This document shows positions 14,322 to 22,118 of a DNA stretch of 33,318 nucleotides, piece after piece. The stretch is from a virus. Numbering within the stretch: the stretch's first letter is position 1; each line of letters begins with the position of its first letter. A program made the translations under genes and the position numbers. The DNA lies in the IMG/VR virus record IMGVR_UViG_3300037156_000203, positions 1 to 33,318 of that record; one strand, written 5' to 3'. The notes below the pieces were generated by a model, which worked only from the letters and a program-made list of their open reading frames with translations, was not told where the DNA came from and did no database searches.

Positions 14322-16144
14322 TGACCCTCCGAAACAGCACGCCCTATACCTTCAAGCCTACCGGGGTGTCGGACACGGCGGATGCGTCCAATGCTTTTCC
14401 AGGGGCTATGCAGTCCTTAATGAATCTGATCCCCTCGGCCGACACTGACAAGGCCTGGGTTCCCCGGCCCGCGGCTGTGCAGGTCAGTTCGTTCGCCGGG
14501 TTCAACACCCCCGGCTTCGTGTCTGCGGCCCTGGTTATCGGAAATCTTGAATACGGTATGGTCGCCAGCGCCCGTAATTCGGGTCACGACGAACCCTATG
14601 CCTACAACATCCTGACCGGGAATTTCCTGACGGTCACGGGCATCACGGCGGGCAATACGCCGACCAGCCCGGCCACGTCGGGGGCCTGGGTTCCGCCAAT
14701 CATGGCGGTAGCCGGAACCCGTGTCATTGTGACGCACCCCGGCTTCCCCGGAGGCGCTATCAAGTTCGGTTGGTTCGATATCTCCAGCTTCAGCTACACC
14801 GGCACGACGACCACCAACAGCACAACGACTCTGACCAGCGCCACCAACCTTCTTCAAGCCGGTGTGCAGCCTGGGCAGGTCATCACCAAAGCCGACGTGC
14901 CCGCCGGGACGACCGTGGTGTCCATAGCCGTTGGCGGGCTATCCTTGGTCATGTCGGCCGCCGCTACGGGTAGCGCGGCCGGCGCGACGACCATTGCGGG
15001 CGGGACGGCGGCCTCGCCGTTGTGGGCGGCCGGTGACACCAACATCAACAACCTGGCCGCCGTTCCGGTCAGCGTGGCCCAGTTCAACGGGCGGGCCTAT
15101 TACGCCGTGCTGAACGGGGTGGTGTTCTCTGATTCGCTGCAGGCCTGCAACGTGACCAACGCCAGCCAGGCCTTGACCTTCGCCAATGGGCTGCTGACGA
15201 CGGCGCTCGGAGCTTTGCCGCTGTCTTCACCCATCACAGGCGGCATCGTCCAGTCGATCATTGCCTTCCAGGGCGTATCGGCCATGCAGCAGATTACCGG
15301 AGACCAGGCCACGACCAACCTGGCCGTGAATCTGATGAACGTGGCTACCGGCACCTTCGCGCCTCTATCGATCACGCCGACTAACTTTGGCCTGGCCTTC
15401 ATCTCGCCTGAAGGGATGCGCGTCGTTAATTTCTCCGGGGAAGTGTCCGATCCAATCGGCGACCACGGGACCGGCGTGACCGTACCCTTCATCTACGCTG
15501 TGCAGCCGCCACGGATCTGCGCGGCGTCCAATGCCGATTCGATCCGGATCAGTGTGCAGAACGGCTCGGCGGTAGGCCAGCCCTTTCAGGAGTACTGGTT
15601 CGACATATCCCGGAAGACATGGAGTGGACCCCACAGCTTCCCCGCCAGCTTGATCCAGACGTGGAACAACACCTTCATCGTGCATCCAGTCGGGATACCG
15701 GGAACGATCTGGCGAAGCGACGCCACGGTGTCGTCAGGATCGACCTACACCGAGAACGGTGCGCAGCTGACCTTCACCTACCGGACTTCCCTGATGCCGG
15801 ACAATCAGCAGATGGCCGAGAACAGTATGGTTGAGACGACGGTCGCCGCTGGCTTTCCTGGCGGCTACAGCTTGGCGGTCGCGGCTTTGAATGAATCCGG
15901 CAGTGTGTTTGCCAGCGCCGCGATCACAACGACCGGGTCGATAACCACTTGGGGCGCGTTTCTATGGGGTCCTCCCGCTATTTGGGGAGGAAGTTCTCTC
16001 GGTCTGAAGCAGTATCAGATCCCTTGGGCGCAGCCTTTGGTGTTTAAGCAGGCTTCGTTTATGCTCACCGGCAACAGCCTGGGCGGCGTCAAGCTCGGGA
16101 ACAACTACTTCAAATTCCAGAAGCTGGGGTATCTGCTTCAATGA
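14321..16144 (+). CDS. Putative tail tube / nozzle protein
   Basis: 607 residues beginning at ATG 14321 in a TGATG overlap. The composition is strand-rich with many Gly, Thr, Ser and Ala and short repeated hairpins, as in the beta-propeller nozzle proteins that close podoviral tails. NAFPGAMQSLMNLIPSADTD and WVPRPA near the N-terminus, FNGRAYYAVLNGVVFSDS in the middle, and SFMLTGNSLGGVKLGNNYFK at the end are recognisable patterns. Residues ~160-230 contain an inserted Thr/Ala-rich beta segment. It follows the connector and precedes the fibre gene, the usual tail order. Overlaps the next gene by four bases. Confidence 0.7.
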   Translation: MTLRNSTPYTFKPTGVSDTADASNAFPGAMQSLMNLIPSADTDKAWVPRPAAVQVSSFAGFNTPGFVSAALVIGNLEYGMVASARNSGHDEPYAYNILTGNFLTVTGITAGNTPTSPATSGAWVPPIMAVAGTRVIVTHPGFPGGAIKFGWFDISSFSYTGTTTTNSTTTLTSATNLLQAGVQPGQVITKADVPAGTTVVSIAVGGLSLVMSAAATGSAAGATTIAGGTAASPLWAAGDTNINNLAAVPVSVAQFNGRAYYAVLNGVVFSDSLQACNVTNASQALTFANGLLTTALGALPLSSPITGGIVQSIIAFQGVSAMQQITGDQATTNLAVNLMNVATGTFAPLSITPTNFGLAFISPEGMRVVNFSGEVSDPIGDHGTGVTVPFIYAVQPPRICAASNADSIRISVQNGSAVGQPFQEYWFDISRKTWSGPHSFPASLIQTWNNTFIVHPVGIPGTIWRSDATVSSGSTYTENGAQLTFTYRTSLMPDNQQMAENSMVETTVAAGFPGGYSLAVAALNESGSVFASAAITTTGSITTWGAFLWGPPAIWGGSSLGLKQYQIPWAQPLVFKQASFMLTGNSLGGVKLGNNYFKFQKLGYLLQ

Positions 16145-16890
16145 CCATCATCACGGCGCTGCCGTTCACCCTGACCAACGGCCAAGTGGCCGATGCGACT
16201 CAGGTCATGGCGGACTTCAACCAGATCGTCACCCAGGTCAACACCAATGCCCTAGCCTTGGCGGGCGGGGTCATGACCGGACCTTTTAGCCTAAGCGCCG
16301 ACGCCGTGTCCGCGCTTCAAGCAACGACCTTGCAGCAAATGACCGCGGCGATTGCCGCTGCAGTGGCCGCGGCGACGGGTCTGGTCAAGATTTCTAGCGG
16401 CACAACTGCTGCGGGTTCGACTCTTCAGTGGATCACGCTGTCTGGCGGCTATTCCAAGTACCGGCTGGTGCTCGAAAACTTCGTCCCCGCTTCGGCTTCG
16501 GGTTGCGTGGCGCTTAAAGGGAGCACCGACAACCGGTCTACGACCGTTGCCTCCAACGAATGGGCCGGCAGCTTCACCAACACCGGCGGCGGTCCGGCGG
16601 GTACGCATGGAACTGGTGTCGCCTACGTTCAGATCGGCGCTGACGCCCATACCGGCGCGAGCCGGGGTTCGGAATATATAGTCGACATCACGCAGTCCCG
16701 CGCGACGTCCGAGGCTTTTGTCAGTGTCAACTCCAGCTATTGGAACTCCGGTGTCGCTTTCGAACACTTCGTGGGCGGCGGCGTCATCGCCACCACGACA
16801 GCCCTGACCGATATTCAGATACTAACGACAACGGGCAACATCGGCGTGTCGTCGCAGAACGCGACCTGGACCCTCTACGGGTATATCTAG
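16141..16890 (+). CDS. Putative tail fibre / appendage protein
   Basis: 249 residues, ATG 16141 overlapping the nozzle stop. The N-terminus LPFTLTNGQVADATQVMADF with NQIVTQVNTNA is the recurring attachment start of phage fibres, followed by GGVMTGPF, a fibre-repeat signature. An Ala-rich helical neck (residues ~58-82) leads to a beta-rich C-terminal domain from ~85 that carries aromatic and Gly/Thr residues (SGGYSKYRLVLENF ... SWTL-like NATWTLYGYI), likely the receptor- or sugar-binding tip. Rather short for a complete fibre, so it could be a small spike or a baseplate-type appendage. Confidence 0.7.
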   Translation: MTIITALPFTLTNGQVADATQVMADFNQIVTQVNTNALALAGGVMTGPFSLSADAVSALQATTLQQMTAAIAAAVAAATGLVKISSGTTAAGSTLQWITLSGGYSKYRLVLENFVPASASGCVALKGSTDNRSTTVASNEWAGSFTNTGGGPAGTHGTGVAYVQIGADAHTGASRGSEYIVDITQSRATSEAFVSVNSSYWNSGVAFEHFVGGGVIATTTALTDIQILTTTGNIGVSSQNATWTLYGYI

Positions 16891-16948
16891 GGTTTTTGAC
16901 GACGAAGACCGATACGGCTACGCTGCCAATCGACGACAGGAGATTTTG

Positions 16949-17245
16949 ATGCGCCGCCTACTCGCTGCTTTAGGAGCTCTGGCCTGGCTGCTGCTCGCGC
17001 CGTCCATGGCTCTGGCTCAGGCCGGGACGCCGGCGCAAGCTCTGACGACGTGTGCATCACCGAACAACAGCCCGGTCAATGGCAGCTATTACAGCCTGAC
17101 CACGAATCTTCTGTCCCAACTATGCGTTCAAGCAAGCGTGTCGGGCGGGACGTTCACTCTTCAGCCTGCCACGACCATCGCCACAACCGCTCTGGCATCC
17201 AACCTCGTCGTGGATGCTGCGGCAGGGACGCTCTACGGCCGGTGA
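16949..17245 (+). CDS. Secreted protein, N-terminal part (frame interrupted at 17243)
   Basis: Starts at ATG 16949 with AGGAG six bases upstream. Residues 1-23 form a clear signal peptide: RR, a Leu/Ala core (LLAALGALAWLLLAPSM) and ALA cleavage site. The mature part contains cysteines suited to periplasmic disulfides. It stops at TGA 17243 just as a well-formed continuation becomes readable in the +1 frame (17214-17438). Joined, the two would make a protein of ~162 residues. Either a frameshift mutation, a sequence error or a programmed +1 shift. The gene lies in the tail module, next to another signal-peptide gene. Function unknown. Confidence 0.6.
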   Translation: MRRLLAALGALAWLLLAPSMALAQAGTPAQALTTCASPNNSPVNGSYYSLTTNLLSQLCVQASVSGGTFTLQPATTIATTALASNLVVDAAAGTLYGR

Positions 17246-17438
17246 GGTCACCAGCGGAACCTCGGCTACCTCGGTCGTCATCAGCTTCAGCGCGACCAAG
17301 GCAAATGCTCCGTTCTGCACTGTTACGCCTCAGACGCAATTGCTGGCCTTCGCCTACACCATTTCCACAACCGCGATCACGATCACCCAGACAGCGACCA
17401 CGGGCGAGAAGATCGACTACATCTGCCTGCAGCACTAA
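17214..17438 (+). CDS. C-terminal part of the secreted protein in the +1 frame
   Basis: The frame opens at 17214, but real coding probably begins near 17238, where AGEVTSGTSATSVVISFSAT continues directly from the TLYG of the upstream part. It is strand-rich with two cysteines (PFCTVTPQ and YICLQH) and ends naturally at 17438. No ribosome-binding site precedes ATG 17214, and its first ten residues are out-of-frame translation of the upstream gene. This supports a split single gene rather than two genes. See 16949-17245 for alternatives. Confidence 0.5.
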   Translation: MLRQGRSTAGEVTSGTSATSVVISFSATKANAPFCTVTPQTQLLAFAYTISTTAITITQTATTGEKIDYICLQH

Positions 17439-17495
17439 ATTTGCAGAACCAGCGAAGCTGTGCGACTGTTCGCGCACCTTCTGGGGAGATCCAAG

Positions 17496-17957
17496 ATGAA
17501 GCTGTTCCGAGGCCTGCTGGCCGCCCTTCTGATGCTCGCGGCGGCCCCGGCCTTCGCTTCGCCGCTGGCCTACTACAACCAGCCGCTGGACACGCCCAAC
17601 TCGGCGGCCAATGCGGTCATCACCAGCATCAACGCCGGCATCTCGTCGGCCGCTCCGCTGGTGACGGCCTCGGGAACGACCACGTCCACCGCCACCGGTA
17701 CGCGCCTGCAGATTTCCGTGACCGGCCTGACCACGGCGGCGGCCGGCACCACCAGTGCCGCCATGACCGTGACCGATACGTCGGTCGCCCTGGCGTCCCT
17801 GATCCTGTGCAGCGTGAACATTTACGCCGGCACGGGCGTTCCTATTCCGACGAACATCATTCCGGCCGCCGGGAGCTTCTCCTTCACCATCACCAACGTC
17901 GCGGGATCAGGCTCGCTGAATGCGACGGTCCCGGTGTCCTGCATGGTGTTCAACTAG
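17496..17957 (+). CDS. Secreted / periplasmic protein, 153 aa
   Basis: ATG 17496 follows GGGGAGATCCAAG. Residues 1-21 are a signal peptide (KLFRGLLAALLMLAAAP, AFA site). The mature part is Ser/Thr/Ala-rich and strand-forming, with two cysteines (LILCSVNIY and PVSCMVFN) that could form a disulfide after export. It is similar in plan to the interrupted gene just upstream, so the two probably form a pair of exported phage proteins made late in infection. They could be surface or periplasmic modifiers, superinfection-exclusion factors or virion parts that pass through the envelope; nothing in the sequence decides between these. Confidence 0.7.
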   Translation: MKLFRGLLAALLMLAAAPAFASPLAYYNQPLDTPNSAANAVITSINAGISSAAPLVTASGTTTSTATGTRLQISVTGLTTAAAGTTSAAMTVTDTSVALASLILCSVNIYAGTGVPIPTNIIPAAGSFSFTITNVAGSGSLNATVPVSCMVFN

Positions 17958-17984
17958 CTTTCCTTCGGACAAAGCAGGATCGTC

Positions 17985-18266
17985 GTGGCGCAGCATGACT
18001 GGTCGAATTTCGACCCGAAGCAATGGGCCATGGGTCACGAAGACCTGTGCGGACAGAGGTTCGCCTCTGTCGAGAAGGCATTGGCCGCTATATCCAGGGT
18101 CTTGTGGGCAGGACTGACCATCCTCCTGGCCATCACCGGTTGGTCCTTGAAGGCTAATTACGACAACGCCCAGGCGCAGATCAGGGCCGTGCAGCAGGCT
18201 TCCTCAACCATTCAAACTCAGGTAGGCTCCCAGAAGCCACCCAACACAACGATACTGGTTCACTAG
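17985..18266 (+). CDS. Small membrane protein, 93 aa
   Basis: Starts at GTG 17985 with AGGATC upstream. An N-terminal cytoplasmic-type part with Trp and His (HDWSNFDPKQWAMGHED) leads to FASVEKALAAISR, one transmembrane helix (VLWAGLTILLAITGWSL, residues ~40-56) and a soluble, helical Gln/Ala-rich tail (NYDNAQAQIRAVQQASST). Such a one-helix protein just before the lysozyme could be an inner-membrane spanin subunit, a holin-like protein or a XhlA-like factor. I cannot choose between them. No outer-membrane lipoprotein partner with a lipobox was found in an overlapping frame. Confidence 0.6.
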   Translation: MAQHDWSNFDPKQWAMGHEDLCGQRFASVEKALAAISRVLWAGLTILLAITGWSLKANYDNAQAQIRAVQQASSTIQTQVGSQKPPNTTILVH

Positions 18267-18275
18267 GAGATCGAC

Positions 18276-18425
18276 ATGGACAGCAACCCGTTTAAGGGCC
18301 TGCGCGACAGCTCGCCGCCCGCCGTCGACGCCTCGCAGAAGCTGCCGGGCAAGAACATCGACCAGGACTCCACGCGCTCGGCCACCGCGCCGACCCCGAA
18401 GACCCTTGGTCCGCGCGAAGCCTGA
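18276..18425 (+). CDS. Small hypothetical protein, 49 aa
   Basis: A short gene from ATG 18276 behind AGGAGATCGAC, ending in a TGATG overlap with the lysozyme start. The product is Ser/Pro/Asp-rich with no hydrophobic core (NPFKGLRDSSPPAVDASQK), and is probably disordered. The strong ribosome-binding site and the coupling with lysozyme are the reasons for calling it. It may simply couple translation or be a small lysis-associated factor; no function can be shown. Confidence 0.55.
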   Translation: MDSNPFKGLRDSSPPAVDASQKLPGKNIDQDSTRSATAPTPKTLGPREA

Positions 18426-18883
18426 TGCCGCGCGCCGTCCCGCAGGCGGCCCTGGACCTCGTCAAGACGTCCGAAGGCTTCATCTCGGAGCGCAGTCCTG
18501 ATCCCATCGGACTGCCTACCATCGGCTACGGCCACAAGCTCAAGCAGGGCGATCCGCTCTGGGACGCCACCATCGATGAGTCGCACGCCGAAGCCCTGGC
18601 GGACGACGATCTTGAGCGTGTGGCGATCGAACTGACGTCGGTGCTCGGCCCCTCTCAAGTGTCGCTGTTCACGGACGGTCAGTGGTCGGCGTTGCTGGAC
18701 TTCACTTTCAACCTGGGGATAGGCGCGTTCGAGGGATCAACCCTCTGCGCCATGCTCAAGGCCGGGCACACCAGCACGGCCGGCGCCCAGTTCGAGCGTT
18801 GGGTTTATGCCGGTAACCCGCCGCAGAAGCTCCCTGGCTTAGTCACGCGCCGCGCTGCCGAAGCGGATCTCTGGCTGTCATGA
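18425..18883 (+). CDS. Endolysin: GH24 (T4-type) lysozyme
   Basis: Cleaves the peptidoglycan glycan strand at the end of infection. 152 residues, the usual size of a single-domain phage lysozyme. The GH24 catalytic triad is present with canonical spacing: Glu17 (TSEGF), Asp26 (PDPIG) and Thr32 (PTIGYGH). The substrate-cleft sequence LLDFTFNLGIGAF and the C-terminal FERWVYAG ... LPGLVTRRAAE are also typical. No signal peptide or SAR anchor, so it needs a holin to cross the inner membrane; the candidate is at 2946-3206. ATG 18425 overlaps the preceding stop, and its own stop overlaps the next start as ATGA. Confidence 0.92.
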   Translation: MPRAVPQAALDLVKTSEGFISERSPDPIGLPTIGYGHKLKQGDPLWDATIDESHAEALADDDLERVAIELTSVLGPSQVSLFTDGQWSALLDFTFNLGIGAFEGSTLCAMLKAGHTSTAGAQFERWVYAGNPPQKLPGLVTRRAAEADLWLS

Positions 18884-19395
18884 TCCAGCCCATCGGTTTC
18901 ATCGATCTGTCGGTCTTCACCGCCCACTATCTGGTGAAGTACAAGGAGCGGATGCAAGACGGCATCTTGGTCCTGCGGGGGCACAATGCCGACGACCCCC
19001 TGGACGACACGGTCGTCGACCATCGCATCCTCAAGGAATGGAAGTCGGCGCGCGGCGCGCTCGCCCGCATCAAGTCCGGCGCCGGCGCTATGCTGAAGAC
19101 CGACACGCCTGAACTCGGCAAGGTATGGATCGAGATGCTGCCCGGCGGGCACGGTACACCCTGGCAGCAGTTCGAGGACGACTACGCCCAGGCCCACATT
19201 CGCACGCGGACCTGCATGGTTCCGGCGCCGGACTGCTACAGCTACTCGGGCTTCCACCGGGAGCTCCTGGCGGTCGGCGTGCTCAACGTCGTCGAGCACC
19301 GCATCCTGCACTCCGAGACCAACTTCAGCGCCTACCCGCGCGTGCATCTGGTGGTCGACGTGAAGCGGCCGGAAGCCGATGCCGAAGAAGGTTGA
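18880..19395 (+). CDS. Hypothetical protein, 171 aa
   Basis: Starts at ATG 18880 in an ATGA overlap with lysozyme and overlaps the next gene by 17 bases. A folded, mixed alpha/beta sequence rich in His, Tyr and Asp (FTAHYLVKYKERMQDGILVL; DDTVVDHRILKEWKSARG), with YSYSGFHRELLAVGVLNVVEH and LHSETNFSAYPRVHLVVDV near the end. It is not a recognised enzyme; the many histidines may only be structural. Tight coupling suggests it is a late protein made together with lysozyme and the GNAT-like gene. I recall similar sequences only as hypothetical phage proteins. Confidence 0.65.
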   Translation: MIQPIGFIDLSVFTAHYLVKYKERMQDGILVLRGHNADDPLDDTVVDHRILKEWKSARGALARIKSGAGAMLKTDTPELGKVWIEMLPGGHGTPWQQFEDDYAQAHIRTRTCMVPAPDCYSYSGFHRELLAVGVLNVVEHRILHSETNFSAYPRVHLVVDVKRPEADAEEG

Positions 19396-19867
19396 TCTGA
19401 CCTTCGCTGTCGAGACGCTGGGTCAGGCCTTGGCCGATGGCCTGGAGGACCTGGCCACGTTCAACGGCATCGAGGTCAACCCCTACCAGGAGCAGATGCC
19501 GCTGCGGGTCCGCTGGGACGCCTACCAGATGGCCGAACGGCGCAAGGAGTTCGTCGGCATATCCGCCCGCAGGGGGAGCAAGCTGGTGGGCTATGCGGGA
19601 TACTTCATCCGGCCGGACGCTCAGCAGGTCGCCCTGCGGGCCGACAACACCGCCCTCTACCTGGATCCGTCCGAGCGGAAGGGTTGGAACGCCATGAAGC
19701 TCCTGCGCTTCGCCACCGAGGCCTTGCGGCCGCTCGGCGTGACCTACGTCGTTCAGGCCGTGAAGACGGTCAATTCGACAGATGCCAAGCGCCACGCTAG
19801 GATGGCCGCTCTGATGAAGCGGGCGGGGTACGTTCCCTATGAAAGCCTGTTTATCCTGGTTCTATAG
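19379..19867 (+). CDS. GNAT-like acetyltransferase-fold protein
   Basis: 162 residues, ATG 19379. The order of elements fits a GNAT fold: strand KLVGYAGYFIRPD (~68-80), the strand ALYLDPSERKGWNAMKLLRF that enters the acetyl-CoA pyrophosphate helix (~92-112), then VTYVVQAVKTVNSTDAKR and MKRAGYVPYESLFI. The R/Q-x-x-G-x-G/A loop is replaced by SERKGWN, so activity is uncertain. Phages carry such proteins near virion genes, with no known substrate. It overlaps the preceding gene and precedes the ejection-protein genes. Confidence 0.6.
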   Translation: MPKKVDLTFAVETLGQALADGLEDLATFNGIEVNPYQEQMPLRVRWDAYQMAERRKEFVGISARRGSKLVGYAGYFIRPDAQQVALRADNTALYLDPSERKGWNAMKLLRFATEALRPLGVTYVVQAVKTVNSTDAKRHARMAALMKRAGYVPYESLFILVL

Positions 19868-19882
19868 AGGGCTCTAAGACCG

Positions 19883-20935
19883 ATGGGCGGCAGCACTCAA
19901 CAAGCCCCTACGGCCTACCAACCGACCAATCAGGCCGGTGCGGATCAGTCCTTCCAGGCCGGCGCACAGAATCTGCAGAACACGGGGACGCAGCTCTCCA
20001 GCCAGGTCACGCCGCAGCTCGGCGCGATTGCCGGAAACGTCGTCAACAATCCCTACTACAGCCAGGCCCTGGCTGGGGCGCAAGGCGCCGCTGGCGCAGC
20101 GACAGGGCAGGTCGCGCCACAGCAACTCCAGTCCGCCCAAGACCTGGCCGGGTTGTCGTCCCTGGCGGCGTCCAAGGCGGGCAGTGCCTACGACACCGCG
20201 GTAGCGGGCGGGCAGAATGCCTACAACACGGCCAACAGCTATATCCCGATCACGACGAACCCGGAGCTTCAGGCCGGGCTGCAGACGCTGATGACGGGCT
20301 TCGACCCGCAGAACGCGCTCTACAACCAGCAGCAACAGCAGAACCTCGATCAGCAGAACGCCATCCAGTCGATGAGTGGGACGGCGGGGTCTCCCTATGG
20401 CGCCGGGCTGACGTCGCAGTCGAACCAGAACTTCAACATCAACTGGCAGCAGCAGCAGCTTGCCCGGCAGATCGCCGCGCTGGGGGCCTATGACTCGGCG
20501 TCGTCGACGGCCACCGGCAACCTGACCAATCTCCTGAACACCGGGACAGGGGCGTTGAACGCAGGCATCAATACTGGTGTCGGCGCGCTGAGCAACCTGA
20601 CCAACACGGCGGGCAGCGCCGCGACCACGTCGTCCAATCTGGGGACGGCCGGTCTCAACACCATGGCCACCGCCGCCCAGCTTCCCTACGACCTGTTCCT
20701 ACAGCAGCAACAAGCCGGTCTCGGCGCCCTGGGATCGCAGATCGGCGGGACCAATGCGGCCAACGCTTTGACGCAGACCGGGACGGCGGATCAGGGGACC
20801 TATCTGCAGATCGGCCAGGGCGCGACGCAGGTCAACGATCAGGCCGTGGCCGCGAACAACAAGGCCGCCGCCGACAGCGCCGCGGGATTTGGCAATCTGT
20901 TCGGCCAAATCGGCAGCATGTTCTTGTTCGCCTAG
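19883..20935 (+). CDS. Putative internal virion (ejection) protein, Gln/Ala/Asn-rich
   Basis: 350 residues, ATG 19883. Very rich in Gln, Ala, Gly, Asn and Thr, with long helical low-charge stretches (NQQQQQNLDQQNAIQSMSG; LTNLLNTGTGALNAGINTGV) and a glycine/phenylalanine end (GFGNLFGQIGSMFLFA). Proteins of this composition and position, first of three before the end of the late module, are usually the small ejection proteins that leave the head before DNA and build a channel in the envelope. Assignment is by composition and gene order, not by a recognised domain. Ten bases separate it from the next gene. Confidence 0.6.
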   Translation: MGGSTQQAPTAYQPTNQAGADQSFQAGAQNLQNTGTQLSSQVTPQLGAIAGNVVNNPYYSQALAGAQGAAGAATGQVAPQQLQSAQDLAGLSSLAASKAGSAYDTAVAGGQNAYNTANSYIPITTNPELQAGLQTLMTGFDPQNALYNQQQQQNLDQQNAIQSMSGTAGSPYGAGLTSQSNQNFNINWQQQQLARQIAALGAYDSASSTATGNLTNLLNTGTGALNAGINTGVGALSNLTNTAGSAATTSSNLGTAGLNTMATAAQLPYDLFLQQQQAGLGALGSQIGGTNAANALTQTGTADQGTYLQIGQGATQVNDQAVAANNKAAADSAAGFGNLFGQIGSMFLFA

Positions 20936-20944
20936 GGGACCGAT

Positions 20945-22111
20945 ATGGATTTCGGAGCACTCGCAGGCGGTATCGCGCAAGGGATGGACCAGGGGTCTAT
21001 CATCCGGCAGCGGCAGGACGCCGCCAAGCTTCAGGCGCTTCAACAGCAAGCCCTGGCCGCACGCGGCAAGGAAGGCCTGGCGGGCGCGGACGCCCTGGCG
21101 GCAGGCGGTGGCGCGCCACCGCCTCCGACAGCCGGGCCGCCGATGAGCGGAGCGCCGACGCAGGTTCCCATGCCCGGTGCGTCGCCGATGCCGCCAGGGG
21201 CTCCTGGAGCGCCCACCGCGGCTGGTCCTCCCCCTGGGATGCCGAACGGCGGCGCACCGCCTCCCCCGCCGCCCGCAGCGGCCCCTGCGCCCATGGCCGG
21301 GGCCCAAGGTGGCGGAGGACCTGCTACACCGGCTCCAGCGCCCGCCCCTGCCCCGCAGGGCGGCAAGCCGGGATTGTCGGGAGCCGCCGCACCGACCGGC
21401 AACTTCCAGCAGGACATCGGCAGCTCCGTCCATGCGATGTACGCCTCACTGCTGAAAGCCGATCCGACACTGAAGTCCAATCCGCGTGCGGCGGCCCTGG
21501 CCGTCGACCAGATGATCGAGCAGGCCAAGGGATTCGACAGCAGCACCCGCGTCGCCATGCAGTCGGCCAACGAGGTCATGAAGGCTCAGATCGGTCTTCA
21601 GGAAGCGACGATGAAAGCGCAACAGGCTGCGCAGACAGCCTCCGAGAAGGTAGCCGAGCAGCGCGAAACTGCCCAGGCCCGTATTCAGGCGCAGCTTCAG
21701 GAACAGACGGAAAAGCTGACCGCGCTGATCGACAAGGCCAAGATTGACGCCGGGTCGCGGGAAAAGGTGGCGGGCACCAACGCCGGCGCCCGAGTTGGCG
21801 CTGCCAAGATCGGCGCCACATCCCGCGAGAACGTAGCTCAGACGGGAGCCGGAGCGCGCACGGAAGCCGCCAAGATCGGTGCGGGGTCGCGCGAAACCGT
21901 GGCCGACAAGAACGTCGCGGGTCGTCAGGGCGTCGCCGACACTGGAGCGCAAGCGCGCGTAAAAGCCGCCCGCATCGGCATGAACAAGGCCGAAGGCACA
22001 CCGTTGCCGTCCTCGACCAAGGACCAGTGGAAGCAGGTCCCCGCCGCCAATCGCGCGGCGGCCAAGAAGCACCTGGAAGATCAGGGATACGACACCAGCG
22101 GACTGAAGTAG
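20945..22111 (+). CDS. Putative internal virion protein with Pro-rich linker and 22-residue repeats
   Basis: 388 residues, ATG 20945. Residues 1-50 are helical; ~55-140 are a Pro/Ala/Gly linker (PPPPTAGPPMSGAPTQVPMP); ~145-255 are helical coiled coil; ~255-350 contain a repeating unit of about 22 residues with AKIGAGSRE-VA and AGAR as anchors (AKIDAGSREKVAGTNAGAR, AKIGATSRENVAQTGAGAR, AKIGAGSRETVADKNVAGR). Such a rod could line or cross the periplasmic channel during DNA ejection. A short C-terminal domain follows (LPSSTKDQWKQVPAANRAAA). Function inferred from context. Confidence 0.6.
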   Translation: MDFGALAGGIAQGMDQGSIIRQRQDAAKLQALQQQALAARGKEGLAGADALAAGGGAPPPPTAGPPMSGAPTQVPMPGASPMPPGAPGAPTAAGPPPGMPNGGAPPPPPPAAAPAPMAGAQGGGGPATPAPAPAPAPQGGKPGLSGAAAPTGNFQQDIGSSVHAMYASLLKADPTLKSNPRAAALAVDQMIEQAKGFDSSTRVAMQSANEVMKAQIGLQEATMKAQQAAQTASEKVAEQRETAQARIQAQLQEQTEKLTALIDKAKIDAGSREKVAGTNAGARVGAAKIGATSRENVAQTGAGARTEAAKIGAGSRETVADKNVAGRQGVADTGAQARVKAARIGMNKAEGTPLPSSTKDQWKQVPAANRAAAKKHLEDQGYDTSGLK

Positions 22112-22118
22112 GTCAGCC

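Noticed and set aside
16400-16440. GGGTTCGACTC resembling a tRNA T-loop
   Set aside because: No acceptor stem or anticodon arm around it; lies inside the fibre gene.
17441-17998. 185-codon ORF overlapping the second secreted protein
   Set aside because: His/Arg/Gly-rich out-of-frame product without a signal peptide; the 17496-17957 frame has a ribosome-binding site and signal peptide.
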